A stretch of DNA of 64,000 bases from Paludibacter sp. (lineage in GTDB: Bacteria; Bacteroidota; Bacteroidia; Bacteroidales; Paludibacteraceae). Each line of letters starts with the position of its first letter. Position 1 is the stretch's first letter. The position numbers were made by a program, and so were the translations under genes. Shown here piece after piece: positions 29,734 to 39,214 of the stretch. The stretch is from contig JAFLKK010000002.1 in the NCBI GenBank assembly GCA_019163375.1, positions 1 through 64,000 of the forward strand, read 5' to 3'. The notes beneath the pieces are model-generated. The model did no database searches and was not told where the DNA came from. It worked only from the letters and a program-made list of their open reading frames with translations.

Positions 29734-31743
29734 ATGTCTTATATAAAATGTTTATTGAAACATATAGAAAAAGGAATCTATATTTTCTTGTTGTCGGTGC
29801 TTATACCTATGCTTGTGTTTGGGCAGAAAGCAGAATACAACAGTGTAAACAACTGGATATATCCTACAGCACAGAAGTTTGTGGGTATGGATTTTGTAAA
29901 TACGTCCAAGGGAACACTGATAAATAATGGTACGATTATATATGGCAAGAACTTTACGAATAATGGAAAAGTTGATTATGTAAGCACACTTGCTAAGAAT
30001 CCGGCATTAAGTGAGTTTGTGGGTGCCTCTTTACAACATATTTCCGGTAATGGAGTTACACGTTTTTACAGTTTAATGTTTGCTAGCAAATTGCTAGCAA
30101 ATGCTTTTAGTTTGGAACAAAATATTTCTGTATCTAAGCAGGTTGATTTCACCAATGGGATAATTGTTGCTAAACAGACTACGCTAGAAACAGAAGAAAA
30201 TCTTCTTTTGATGGAAGCTAATGCATCAGCAACTAATGTTTCAGACAATAGTTATATTGATGGTTTTGTGAGTAAAGAAGGAAACTCGAATTTTACATTT
30301 CCGATAGGAAATGGTGGGTTTTATCGCCCTATATCCACTACGCCATCGACATCTTCAATTGTTAAAGCACGCTATTGTTTCCTAAACCCCGATCAAATGG
30401 GGTATACACGTTCCAGCAAAGTCCCCAGTATTTGGAGGGTAAGTGACAAGGAGTATTGGTTGGTGAAGTGTAATACCGACAATGTGCAACTCACGTTGAG
30501 CTGGGATACAGATAAGACTAGTGCCCGTATACCTACGGATCTTCGTTATTTAAGTATTGTTCGATGGGATGGTACAAAATGGGTGGATGAGGGTAATACT
30601 TCTACTACGGGCAATAGTACCCAAGGGACTATTACCGCTATAGTTAGCGGATACGGTGTGTTCTCTCTTGCTATGCAAACAAAAGCTCTACCTATAGCTC
30701 AGATTGATGAAGTTACTGTTTACGAAGATAATAGTATAACTGTGGATGCACTTGCTAATGATGTTTGTAATAATGGTGGCGTAATAATATTTAATAAGTT
30801 TAGTATAAATGGAACCGATTATAAGGCGGGTGAGACAGTTTCACTTCCCGATATCGGTACAATAGTAAGTACTGCCAAAGGTGTGTTCACTTTCACCCCG
30901 GTACTGAATTATTCCGGATCTCTACCTGATATTTCGTACTCTATAAGTGATGTTGATGATAACCGTGCTACGGGTAAAGTGATGATCAAGGTTATGCCAA
31001 TGCCGGAAGTTATCAAGTCAAGCAATTTACCCATTATTAATAGTGATGGTAGTTTTAGCATTAAATATAAAATAAAAATAACAAATGATACACCTAATGA
31101 TCTCACGTCTGTGCAAATTGAAGATAACTTAGACGCTGTGTTCAACCCCAAAAACTGTACATATATAGTAACAAGTATTATTGCTTCAGGAGGGCTTACA
31201 GCAAATGGATTGTACAATGGTAGTAATATTGTAAATACGCTAAATGCAGATGGAAAGCTATTAACAGGTCAAACTGACAGCTTGGAAATTGAAGTAAGTG
31301 TAAATACTTGGGGTCAAAAGGAAATTCTTTCTGTAAGTAACCAAGCTGTGTTTACTGCACAAACTCCTTTCGGGATAATAAGTCTAAAATCAGACGCTGA
31401 TGTTGCTACAGCTATATCTGAACCTACTCAAACAGATATCCCAGTTAGTGTGGTTACACCAACAGAAGGTTTTTCTCCAAATGGTGATGGTGTTAATGAT
31501 TATTATGTAATTGCTCATGATGAATCTACTAAAATCATAATGGATATATATAATCGTTCCGGATATATTATTTACCATAGTTCAGATTATAAAAATGACT
31601 GGGATGGTTCAGGAACAGGCAGCCATGCTGGCGAGTACATTCCTGATGGTACTTACTGGTGCTCATATAAAGCGGTTAAGCTGTCTACTGGTGAGATCGT
31701 AAGTTCGGCAACAGCACAAATAACCTTACATAGGGCGAATTAA
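29734..31743 (+). CDS. T9SS substrate with CHU_C-type C-terminal domain, 669 aa
   Basis: An N-terminal hydrophobic export segment (about 15-30, ending VFGQ) is preceded by a longer than usual basic N-region. The middle has beta-rich repeats, a cadherin/VCBS-like segment (ANDVCNNGGVIIFNKF ... GVFTFTPVLNYSG) and a DUF11-like segment (KYKIKITNDTPNDLTSVQIE). The last 90 residues are a classic gliding-motility-associated/type B sorting domain: GFSPNGDGVNDYYVI, MDIYNRSGYIIYHS, NDWDGS, DGTYWCSYK. In Bacteroidota this directs export through the type IX system and attachment via a PorP/SprF partner, which is encoded next door at 32051. Confidence 0.88.
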   Translation: MSYIKCLLKHIEKGIYIFLLSVLIPMLVFGQKAEYNSVNNWIYPTAQKFVGMDFVNTSKGTLINNGTIIYGKNFTNNGKVDYVSTLAKNPALSEFVGASLQHISGNGVTRFYSLMFASKLLANAFSLEQNISVSKQVDFTNGIIVAKQTTLETEENLLLMEANASATNVSDNSYIDGFVSKEGNSNFTFPIGNGGFYRPISTTPSTSSIVKARYCFLNPDQMGYTRSSKVPSIWRVSDKEYWLVKCNTDNVQLTLSWDTDKTSARIPTDLRYLSIVRWDGTKWVDEGNTSTTGNSTQGTITAIVSGYGVFSLAMQTKALPIAQIDEVTVYEDNSITVDALANDVCNNGGVIIFNKFSINGTDYKAGETVSLPDIGTIVSTAKGVFTFTPVLNYSGSLPDISYSISDVDDNRATGKVMIKVMPMPEVIKSSNLPIINSDGSFSIKYKIKITNDTPNDLTSVQIEDNLDAVFNPKNCTYIVTSIIASGGLTANGLYNGSNIVNTLNADGKLLTGQTDSLEIEVSVNTWGQKEILSVSNQAVFTAQTPFGIISLKSDADVATAISEPTQTDIPVSVVTPTEGFSPNGDGVNDYYVIAHDESTKIIMDIYNRSGYIIYHSSDYKNDWDGSGTGSHAGEYIPDGTYWCSYKAVKLSTGEIVSSATAQITLHRAN

Positions 31744-32050
31744 TGAAACATAGCCTGTGTAAATTTAGTACGTGGTGTAAACCTTTGCCTTGCTGTTTAT
31801 CTTATAACTGATAGTAGTTAGAGACATAATTATAAATTCGCAGTGTCAGTTTTTATTATATGAATTCGATTTCACCTGTAAGTGCTCACAGTCAATGAAC
31901 ACATTTCAAAATAAAGTATTTTTTTGTATAAAAAATAGATTGTTATTTCAGGTCAATGGTGTATAGCTAGTTTTGCTAGTCGACATCACTTTTAATGGAA
32001 TATTTATGTGTTAATATATAAGAGCGTGTAATTATAATCAAACAGATAAA
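31744..32050. other. Intergenic gap, nothing recognised
   Basis: 307 bases before the PorP/SprF gene. No terminator hairpin or GTACC direct repeat was found. Confidence 0.5.
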
Positions 32051-33001
32051 ATGAACTATAGGAAAATTCAACTAATATTATTTTTTAGTTTGCCATTTAT
32101 TTGCCAGCAAATCATAGCACAGCATGAGCTGTTGTATTCACAATACATGTATAATATGTTAAATATAAATCCTGCATATGCAGGTAATGAAGCAGGAGAC
32201 CATATTACTTCTTTGTACCGCAAGCAATGGATAAAAATTGAGGGTGCTCCTACTACCTATTCGCTGTCATGGGATAAAGGCAATCAAGAAACTGGAGATG
32301 GCTTATATGCCAAAAGTAACCCAATGGGATATGGTGTTCAAATTTATAATGATTGTGTCGGAATCGAAAGCAATCTTGGTATTCAAGCATTTTATTCATA
32401 TCGTATTAAAATGAATAATACCTTTGTATCATTTGGAGTAAGTGGTGGTTTAAGTAATTATATAGCAAGATATACGCAAGTCGTGCTCGAAAATGGTCAA
32501 GACCCGTCATTTCAAACTGATGTTAATACGTATCTGCCAACTGCAGGTGTTGGTGTATTGTATGGGTCAAAGAGATGGTATGTGGGGTTGTCTGTTCCTG
32601 CATTATTGCAGACGAATGTAGTTTATAATAAATATCAGGTAACAACTGGCGAAAATTGTCACTATTTTTTAAATGGTGGTTATGTATTTGATGCAAATAA
32701 CGAATTGACTATAAAACCTTCAGTTTTGTTGAAAGTCGTAAAAGGTCAACGTCTACAATATGACATAAATTTCAATACTTGGATTCATAATACAGTAGGT
32801 TTAGGATTAAGTTATCGTGTAGATGATGCCATTGTAGGAATGTTCGAACTTCATGTCACTCCAACTATAGTCTTTGGTTATGCCTATGATTATATGATTT
32901 CTAGTATAAAAGGTTTTAGCTCAGGTACCCATGAGTTAATTTTAAAGTTCGATCTCAAAGGATCACGAAATAAAAATGTCATCTCTCCAAGGTACTATTG
33001 A
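32051..33001 (+). CDS. PorP/SprF family outer-membrane protein, 316 aa
   Basis: The signal peptide ends QQIIAQ and is followed by the hallmark start of this family (LLYSQYMYNMLNINPAYAGN, then SLYRKQWIKIEGAPTTYSLS). The remainder alternates as expected for a 14-strand-type beta barrel (GVGVLYGSKRWYVGLSVPAL, LTIKPSVLLKV, GLGLSYRVDDAIVGMFEL). Family knowledge: PorP/SprF proteins work in type IX secretion and hold type B-CTD cargo at the surface. The CHU_C protein is upstream and the OmpA protein is 30 bases downstream, the standard gene order for a cargo-specific set. Confidence 0.92.
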   Translation: MNYRKIQLILFFSLPFICQQIIAQHELLYSQYMYNMLNINPAYAGNEAGDHITSLYRKQWIKIEGAPTTYSLSWDKGNQETGDGLYAKSNPMGYGVQIYNDCVGIESNLGIQAFYSYRIKMNNTFVSFGVSGGLSNYIARYTQVVLENGQDPSFQTDVNTYLPTAGVGVLYGSKRWYVGLSVPALLQTNVVYNKYQVTTGENCHYFLNGGYVFDANNELTIKPSVLLKVVKGQRLQYDINFNTWIHNTVGLGLSYRVDDAIVGMFELHVTPTIVFGYAYDYMISSIKGFSSGTHELILKFDLKGSRNKNVISPRYY

Positions 33002-33031
33002 ATAAGACTATTTACAAGAAAAAGATAATTT

Positions 33032-35221
33032 ATGAAAGCGAAATATTTCATTGTATTCGTGTTGTTGTTATTTAAAATAAATTGTTTTTTTGCAATACAA
33101 TTAGAGAATGAACAAATAAATCAAAGAGAGCAAAAGCTAGTATTGAAGAGAGCTAATAAGGCCTATGTTGAATATAAATATCTAGATGCTATTGATTTAT
33201 ATGAAAGATATTTACTATGTGATGTTGGTGAGTTGTATCTATTGCGTTCAAAGTTGGCAGATTGCTATTATAAAGTTCATGATTATGAAAATGCGTTAAG
33301 GATATACAAATTCTTATATCCCTATGGTAGTATGGGTGCGACGAGGATAGAGCGGATAAGAATAGCTGAATTAAATGCTCGTAATCAAGATTATAAAAAT
33401 GCATTCAAATGGTTGACCGGAATTGAAGGATATGAATCTAAGGCCAATGCGTATAATAATATTTCAACTTTGAAACAGATGAAACGTGATTCCCTCAATT
33501 GGCACTTGGGTCTATTATATGTGAATACAATTAATAATGAATTTTCGCCTTATATAAATGATAGAACCCTATATTTCACCAGTGATCGATTGCCGCTTGA
33601 GAGATTAGGCAAGAATGATGGAGTTAAAAGTCTATATACTCGTTTGTGGAGTGTGTCATTATTGGATACTCAAGTAAGACCAGTGAAAATGACTGATTCA
33701 TTTCTATTACGTATGAATACACGATTTCAAATGAGTAATGAAGATAGGTTCGATACATTAACGATTGACAGTGATTCAATGTCATTTGTTGATAAGCTTT
33801 ATAAAGCAGGTGAAGTAAATTCGTCTGTCCATTTGGTAAAAGGAGTTAATAAAATTAGATATAATGTTGGGGCAATTTCTTTTGATAAACATAACCATTT
33901 TTATTTTTCGTCCAATTATCCAAAATCAGACAAAAAAGGAATTAATCGCTTACTTTTGATGGAAGGTACTCTTTCTAGACGAGGTCGTGTCAAAATAAAA
34001 GCTTTGCCGTTTGGTAATCGTAATTCTAACTCTGTGATGCATCCTGCTGTAAACGAGGACGGAACTATGTTGGTGTTTTGTAGCGATAAACCGGGAAATT
34101 TTGGAAAATTTGACATGTACTATTCGCGTAGAGCGAGCTATAAGGAACCTTGGGATAGTGTTAAGTGTTTTGGCGCAAATGTAAATACAGCAGGCAATGA
34201 AGTTTTTCCAACTATTACATCTAACGGATATTTGTACTATAGCAGCGATGCATTACCTGGACTAGGTTGTTTGGATATTTATAGGATTAAACTACAAGAT
34301 GCCTTAGATGGAAAATCAGAGCCTGAGCATATGACCTATCCGATAAATAGTTCAGCGGATGATTTTGGTTTGACTTTGGATAGCACAGGGTTAAGTGGTT
34401 ATTTTTCATCCGATCGATTAAAGAATAACAATGACATATACAGCTTCATTTATAAAGAACCAATAAAAATGTACTCTGCAGAAGATAGAATTGTCGATAT
34501 AGAAACTAAGAAGCCAATAAATGAAGCTACTTTATTTTTGTATAACATGCATGATAGAAAAGTCTATGTGTCTAAAACTGATAGTGTAGGAAAATATCAT
34601 ATTGATATACCGGAAGCGAAAGATGGAGTAATTGTTAAAGTTGTGCGTAAGGGATATTCAAGTTTTTTTCTTCCAGTTAGTCTTGGTCTTATTTCAAAAT
34701 TGAATAATAACAAAAAAACAAGCAAAGCACAGTATTTCAAGCAAGAAGAATTGAAAATTAATTATACGTGGAAGTTAGGCAATATTTATTATGGATTTAA
34801 TAGTTTTGAATTGCCAGTTGACGCCAAACCCATCTTAGATAGCTTGATCCATATATTGAAGAACTATCCTATTACAGTTGAAATTAGTTCGCATACCGAC
34901 AGTAGAGGCACAATTGAATACAATCAAATTTTGTCACAAAGACGGTCTGAATCTGTTGTGAACTATCTTGTTGAACATGGTATTGATTCCTCAAGATTAA
35001 TAGCTAAAGGATTTGGCGAAAGTGTGTTAATTAATAAATGTGCTGATGGAATTAGATGCACTGAAAAAGAATATCAAGAAAATCGGCGAACCGAAGTAAA
35101 AATTACTGATTATGAAGTAAAGCAGGCGTCTATGAGTGGGGATGTTGATCCAGACGTGTTTAAGCAAGGCGATGTGCTCAATCGAAAAGCATTGCCAGAA
35201 GATTTTTTTAACGAACCGTGA
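33032..35221 (+). CDS. OmpA-family protein with TPR and PD40 repeats (PorE-like), 729 aa
   Basis: After a signal peptide (about 1-22), residues 35-165 are TPR-like helices (YKYLDAIDLYERYLLCD, DYENALRIYKFLYPYG). Residues about 170-480 carry PD40/WD-like beta-propeller motifs (YFTSDRLPLE, MLVFCSDKPGNFGKFDMYYS, LYYSSDALPGLGCLDIYR, GYFSSDR). A carboxypeptidase-regulatory-like domain follows (DIETKKPINEATLFLYN). An OmpA peptidoglycan-binding domain closes it (about 585-695: ISSHTDSRGTIEYNQILSQR, GFGESVLINKC, ENRRTEVKI). This is the architecture of PorE-like proteins that tether T9SS components to peptidoglycan. It forms a pair with the PorP/SprF gene. Confidence 0.9.
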   Translation: MKAKYFIVFVLLLFKINCFFAIQLENEQINQREQKLVLKRANKAYVEYKYLDAIDLYERYLLCDVGELYLLRSKLADCYYKVHDYENALRIYKFLYPYGSMGATRIERIRIAELNARNQDYKNAFKWLTGIEGYESKANAYNNISTLKQMKRDSLNWHLGLLYVNTINNEFSPYINDRTLYFTSDRLPLERLGKNDGVKSLYTRLWSVSLLDTQVRPVKMTDSFLLRMNTRFQMSNEDRFDTLTIDSDSMSFVDKLYKAGEVNSSVHLVKGVNKIRYNVGAISFDKHNHFYFSSNYPKSDKKGINRLLLMEGTLSRRGRVKIKALPFGNRNSNSVMHPAVNEDGTMLVFCSDKPGNFGKFDMYYSRRASYKEPWDSVKCFGANVNTAGNEVFPTITSNGYLYYSSDALPGLGCLDIYRIKLQDALDGKSEPEHMTYPINSSADDFGLTLDSTGLSGYFSSDRLKNNNDIYSFIYKEPIKMYSAEDRIVDIETKKPINEATLFLYNMHDRKVYVSKTDSVGKYHIDIPEAKDGVIVKVVRKGYSSFFLPVSLGLISKLNNNKKTSKAQYFKQEELKINYTWKLGNIYYGFNSFELPVDAKPILDSLIHILKNYPITVEISSHTDSRGTIEYNQILSQRRSESVVNYLVEHGIDSSRLIAKGFGESVLINKCADGIRCTEKEYQENRRTEVKITDYEVKQASMSGDVDPDVFKQGDVLNRKALPEDFFNEP

Positions 35222-35479
35222 ATTATTATGAGAAGATTATATTGGACTGAGAATGTAATTGAACTAAAGTTTAACTAGTAGTTTGTTGAAACTTGTCCTA
35301 TTTGTTATGTTTGTCTGCGAATTGCCTGATTTTAAATTGAAATTATACGATATTTATCGGACTAATTTATTAGTTGCGCTTGATTAGGGAATCAATTAGT
35401 TCCCAATTAGAACGTATTCAATATTAATGATTGAGAGTATAATTGTTAATAATAATATCACCTTAAATTATTTGATATT

Positions 35480-35587
35480 ATGAAAAAAAAAATTATAAAT
35501 TTTGTATATGAACGTCCGTTTCTTGTACTCTTGTTATTGACAATGTTTTTTTGGATAGCATTAATAACGATTATCATAATGTGGTAA
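35480..35587 (+). CDS. Candidate single-span small membrane protein, 35 aa
   Basis: Translates to MKKKIINFVYERPFLVLLLL followed by TMFFWIALITIIIMW: a basic start and one continuous hydrophobic span. Ten A residues after the ATG could slip. No SD is visible, which is normal here. Too short for certainty; membrane-like composition may arise by chance in AT-rich DNA. Confidence 0.35.
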   Translation: MKKKIINFVYERPFLVLLLLTMFFWIALITIIIMW

Positions 35588-35742
35588 TTGATTTGCATTT
35601 TGCGAGTGAAGTGAATCCGTTATTGTGATTTAATTGCTTTGATGTTAATTGGTTGATGCTTTATTTGACGGTAAACTGGTGTTGATTCTTTGATTACTAC
35701 TAATGTTGTTTTGATATTTAGATAACTCAACGTGAATCTCAA

Positions 35743-35806
35743 AAATTTCGTATAATAGGCATAAGGCAGAAGATATTTAACTATTGGCTTATGCCTTTGG
35801 AAATTT
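35743..35806. repeat. Imperfect inverted repeat
   Basis: AGGCATAAG at 35757-35765 pairs with CTTATGCCT at 35788-35796, with outer AAATTT arms at both ends. It lies between the OmpA gene and the LuxR-type regulator and may end transcription in both directions; T-runs are weak. Confidence 0.45.
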
Positions 35807-36083
35807 ACAAAATAAAACATCTATCTGTAGCTCAATATACAAAATGTGCTATTTGACGCTTTCGTATAAAGTTCAGTTTATTAGTTATGAATAACATGTA
35901 ACAGATGCTAAATTGCCTGTTTTGGCTGATTTTGCATTCGCTCGATCACTTTAGAACTTAAATCCATGTTTCTTAATATTGGAATGTTATTTTTTACCTA
36001 GCTAAAAACACCACACGTATTTAAAGCAACAATCTAACTAAAACCTTTTGCGTGCTAAATTCTTTACTAAAAAATAGATAATT

Positions 36084-36803
36084 ATGTTTAAATATCTCTT
36101 GCTGACAGCGACTCTGAAAGAAATGATGATAATGGTAAAATCACTTCCAACTGCTACTCTAGTTTTGAATAGAAATTGTGAGATAGTTGAAATTAATCAA
36201 TCCGGTTTAGATCTATTTAAAATTAAATCAAAAAATGATTACCGAGTTAAAAGAATAGGTGTGCTGAATAACCTGCATAGCATAAAGCGAATACAAAACA
36301 CGTTAATTTCTGGAAAAATGATACGAGATAAGAGTTATTTGATTAATTGTATTGATGGGAAGTCAATAATGGTGAACTTTAGTGCAAGCATGATTGAAGG
36401 GTCAAGTAAGATGTTTATTTATCAATTTTTCGAATTGGCAGAATTTAAAATAAATATAGCAGGTCAATCTATAGAAAGTAAAATGAAAATAAATAAATGT
36501 ATCGACTCTAAAGGTATAAAGGAACTATTTTATGAACCAGAAAATGAAAGGAACCAAAATAGTTGTATGAGAGACGAGGTAATCCAGTTTGCCAGAAGAA
36601 ATTTAGGCCTAAGCAACACTGAAATAGTTATGTGCGTTTTTATTGAATCTGGTATGTCTGTAACTGAAATCTCTAAAGAAATGAATATGTCCATAGCTAA
36701 AATACAAGGAATAATTTGTCGAATAAAAAAGAAATTTGATGTACAAAGTCGCCGAGATTTATATGAACTACTCAAGAATGAATTTTTATTATGTAGGCAT
36801 TAA
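36084..36803 (+). CDS. PAS-like plus LuxR-type HTH transcription regulator, 239 aa
   Basis: The N-terminal part (about 12-125) reads as a PAS sensor fold (MVKSLPTATLVLNRNCEIVE, INQSGLDLFKI, SYLINCIDGKSIMVNFSA). The C-terminal 65 residues are a LuxR/GerE HTH: LGLSNTEIVMCVFIESGMSV, TEISKEMNMSIAKIQGIICR, IKKKFDVQSRRDLYELL. There is no receiver domain and no signal peptide, so it acts in the cytoplasm as a one-component regulator. It is the only intact full-length DNA-binding protein in the window; the AraC-type gene at 63551 is cut off. It sits inside the surface-protein region, which makes it a candidate for binding the GTACC sites; nothing in the sequence proves this. Confidence 0.82.
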   Translation: MFKYLLLTATLKEMMIMVKSLPTATLVLNRNCEIVEINQSGLDLFKIKSKNDYRVKRIGVLNNLHSIKRIQNTLISGKMIRDKSYLINCIDGKSIMVNFSASMIEGSSKMFIYQFFELAEFKINIAGQSIESKMKINKCIDSKGIKELFYEPENERNQNSCMRDEVIQFARRNLGLSNTEIVMCVFIESGMSVTEISKEMNMSIAKIQGIICRIKKKFDVQSRRDLYELLKNEFLLCRH

Positions 36804-37479
36804 TATTGTTCTTTTAAAGATACTGTAGTAAGTCTCTATAATGATAATAAATAGAATATGTCACAAGGCTTAGAGTATTTATTTCTAACAAGGTGTTAAC
36901 TGCAAAGTGTAGAAAAAAATGTTCTAATTTATTTTCTTGCTTTTCTAAATACAATCGATCCTACCCGCTGAGCAATGATTTTCGTTGAATGTTCTTGAAT
37001 CTAGTAGGTTAAATTTTGATGCGCAATAAATTGTTTTAATCATTCTGAGTCAAGTTTGTATAGACTTACGAGGTAGTTTTCGTAATATTGATGTATGTTT
37101 GCTTTTTTATCTCAACTGAATTATACCACAGCAGCATAAGGAATACGGTACGCAAAACCACATTAGCACATAAGTCAATGGAAAAAAGACTGGAGCATAT
37201 ATGCTGATTTTTACTCAAATTTTCATCTAAGAAGCTCGTTTATATACAAAGCAGACAACGAATTTTCGTTGAGATTGAATTTATAGCTTATATGTTTAAT
37301 AACTCTACTGTAAATTTGTGTCTGTGTCATTTGCCCTAGGCAAAGTTTAGTATAAGAATGCGATAAATATATAGTCGTCCCTTAAAAATTTACTTTTAAT
37401 TGAAGAGCAAAGTGCAAAAATAGATTTCACTTTTGTTTTTTATTACGCAAATCATGCATGCAAGTAAAGACTTGAGCTA

Positions 37480-38010
37480 GGAAATGGCTTTTTTACCCGA
37501 AATTTCATAATTGAGCATGTAGCTGCAAAAACTTCTTTTATCTCTCCATCAAAGCCTTTGTGGAAATATTTTGCTATTCTCTCGTCCCATTTTGTGGATA
37601 CGATTATAAGCTCTATGGTAGCTAAACACCTAAATTGAGTTTGAGCTTTTCTCTTCTCATAATCAGAATCGCTTGTTTTTGGTTTTGATGAAGAATTTAT
37701 TTTAGTTTACCCAACTATCGACTTTCCTATATATCCTCTTTCAACTCAAGTTTTCTTGGCGGTCTTTTCAACCACTTTTTAGTGAAAGCTTAAGTTTTTT
37801 GCAAGCGTTGTATACGTCATTAGGATTGCCCTAAAATGTCACTATTGATACAATTACATTGGTTGTGTGGGTGATCGCAAACGAAACTTTGCTTCCAAAT
37901 CCAAACCTTTTGTAATTTTAACGTTAGAATGTTGCATTGTTTTATGATCTAATGATACAAGTCTTGCTAAAATATCAAAGAAGTGTGATTCGTACTTTCA
38001 GTATATTTGA
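37480..38010 (-). pseudogene. Decayed IS5/IS1182-type transposase (C-terminal half)
   Basis: Reading the minus strand through several frameshifts and stops gives a recognisable order: ILARLVSLDHKTMQHSNVKI, then FGSKVSFAITHTTNVIVSIV, then GNPNDVYNACKKLKLS, and later ATIELIIVSTKWDERIAKYF, HKGFDGEIKEVFAATCSIMK. These match the family pattern KFGxKVSxA, GNPYDGHTL and AxIEPxIxHxKxxxRxxRNxxKGxxGDxxNxxLAAxxxNxK of IS5/IS1182 DDE transposases. At least three frame changes show it is long dead. Terminal repeats were not found. Confidence 0.7.
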
Positions 38011-38284
38011 CAACTAGATGCTCAGTGTGATGCGTTTAAATAGTTCAGTTTAATTGGAGATGTTGTTAACCAGATTTGAGTTATTAGTTAGTGATAATTG
38101 TTATGAGACGGCTAGCATTTGTCAGCCTATTGCTAGCAAGTATTTGCAATAAGCTTAAAAAAATCAAATAATGATTAATGGAGTTACTCCAGTCTATCTT
38201 TAGAAATAGTACTCTTATTCACTGTTCAAAATGCACTATAAAATACACCTAATGTATACCTGAATTATTTATAATTCCAATAGC

Positions 38285-38351
38285 GTACCCTAAATGTACC
38301 CTCTGCGCGATGTTGTTTTGTCTTCTGAGCAATATAAATTTACTACTTTTG
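38285..38351 (+). promoter_or_regulatory. GTACC direct-repeat promoter, site 5 (long spacing)
   Basis: GTACCC-TAAAT-GTACCC at 38285-38301; the -7 box TACTTTTG is at 38344-38351, 59 bases away, which is 10 more than at the other six sites, so the same face of the helix is kept. It faces the operon 38629-43586. Confidence 0.75.
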
Positions 38352-38628
38352 CACAAAAAAATACTACAATTTTCTGGAGTAAATACTATCATATTAATGT
38401 GATTTACTGTCTCTTTTTTTTAGTGTAAAAAATACGTTTTATGTGTTAGATTTATTGTTGGCTATACATAATTTTGTATTTTGAGTTTTTTACGAGTAAA
38501 ATATAAGAAATGTGCTAGTAGAGTAACTTGTTTTAGAAATATAGTTAAATTTATTTGCTGTCACGATTGCATAATCGTGTAGTAATTAATGTTGTATTTG
38601 TGTGATTGCATATGTGTGAATTGGATGT

Positions 38629-39177
38629 ATGAACCAAAAATATTTGTTTGTTTTCTTTATGATGTGCATTTTGAGTATCCCCGAGATTAGGGCTCAAGTC
38701 AAGATAGGTAGCAGACCTGAATTGCTAGATTCAAGTGCTGTTTTAGAGCTGGAAAGCTCGGACAAAGGTTTACGTTTGCCACGTGTAAAACTTGATGATT
38801 TACATGTATGGGCTTTGGCCGGTGCTCAGCCAGCTAGCGGGATGATAGTATATAACGAAGAAGGTTTACTTCCGAAAGGAATCTACTGCTGGAATACTGA
38901 TTTGGAACAATGGGTGCGCGTAGTTAGCTTTGCCGAAATGTCTACATTGATAGACATTATTCAAGGTGGCGCGCAGAATACAATGGTGGTACAGATTGCG
39001 AGTAATGGACAAAGACGGTTTGCAACTCCAGTAACAATAACTGACCCGAAAAAAGTGCAAGTGTATCGAAACGGTATCAATGTAGAGTTTGATCAAGTAG
39101 ATGATAAGCATATTGATCTAGAGATACAAGCAACTTGCTATACTGATGATGAGGTTAAAATAATTCAACTTAAATGA
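38629..39177 (+). CDS. Exported short member of the surface-protein family, 182 aa
   Basis: Signal peptide MNQKYLFVFFMMCILSIPEI (cut after RAQ), then the shared module in short form (DSSAVLELESSDKGLRLPRV, IYCWNTDLEQWVRV). The last 60 residues (FATPVTITDPKKVQVYRNGI ... DEVKIIQLK) resemble the end of the next protein (LNVNKVSVYRNGAKL ... NDVIEVHWIK), so both share a small beta end domain. It is the first gene after GTACC site 5 and 37 bases ahead of the next gene, so they form an operon. With no shaft it could be a base, cap or accessory to the long fibre at 40197 (inference). Confidence 0.8.
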   Translation: MNQKYLFVFFMMCILSIPEIRAQVKIGSRPELLDSSAVLELESSDKGLRLPRVKLDDLHVWALAGAQPASGMIVYNEEGLLPKGIYCWNTDLEQWVRVVSFAEMSTLIDIIQGGAQNTMVVQIASNGQRRFATPVTITDPKKVQVYRNGINVEFDQVDDKHIDLEIQATCYTDDEVKIIQLK

Positions 39178-39214
39178 CATATTTACAATTATTAAAATAA
39201 AAATTAAAACAAAA

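Larger units (their letters stand above)
35222..36083. other. Intergenic region with small ORF and hairpin
   Basis: It holds a 35-codon hydrophobic ORF at 35480 and an inverted repeat at 35743-35806. Otherwise nothing was recognised. Confidence 0.5.
36804..38628. other. 1.8-kb region with transposase relic and promoter site 5
   Basis: The segment 36804-37470 shows nothing recognisable. A decayed transposase occupies about 37480-38010 on the minus strand. Site 5 is at 38285-38351, with a leader of about 270 bases before ATG 38629. Confidence 0.6.
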
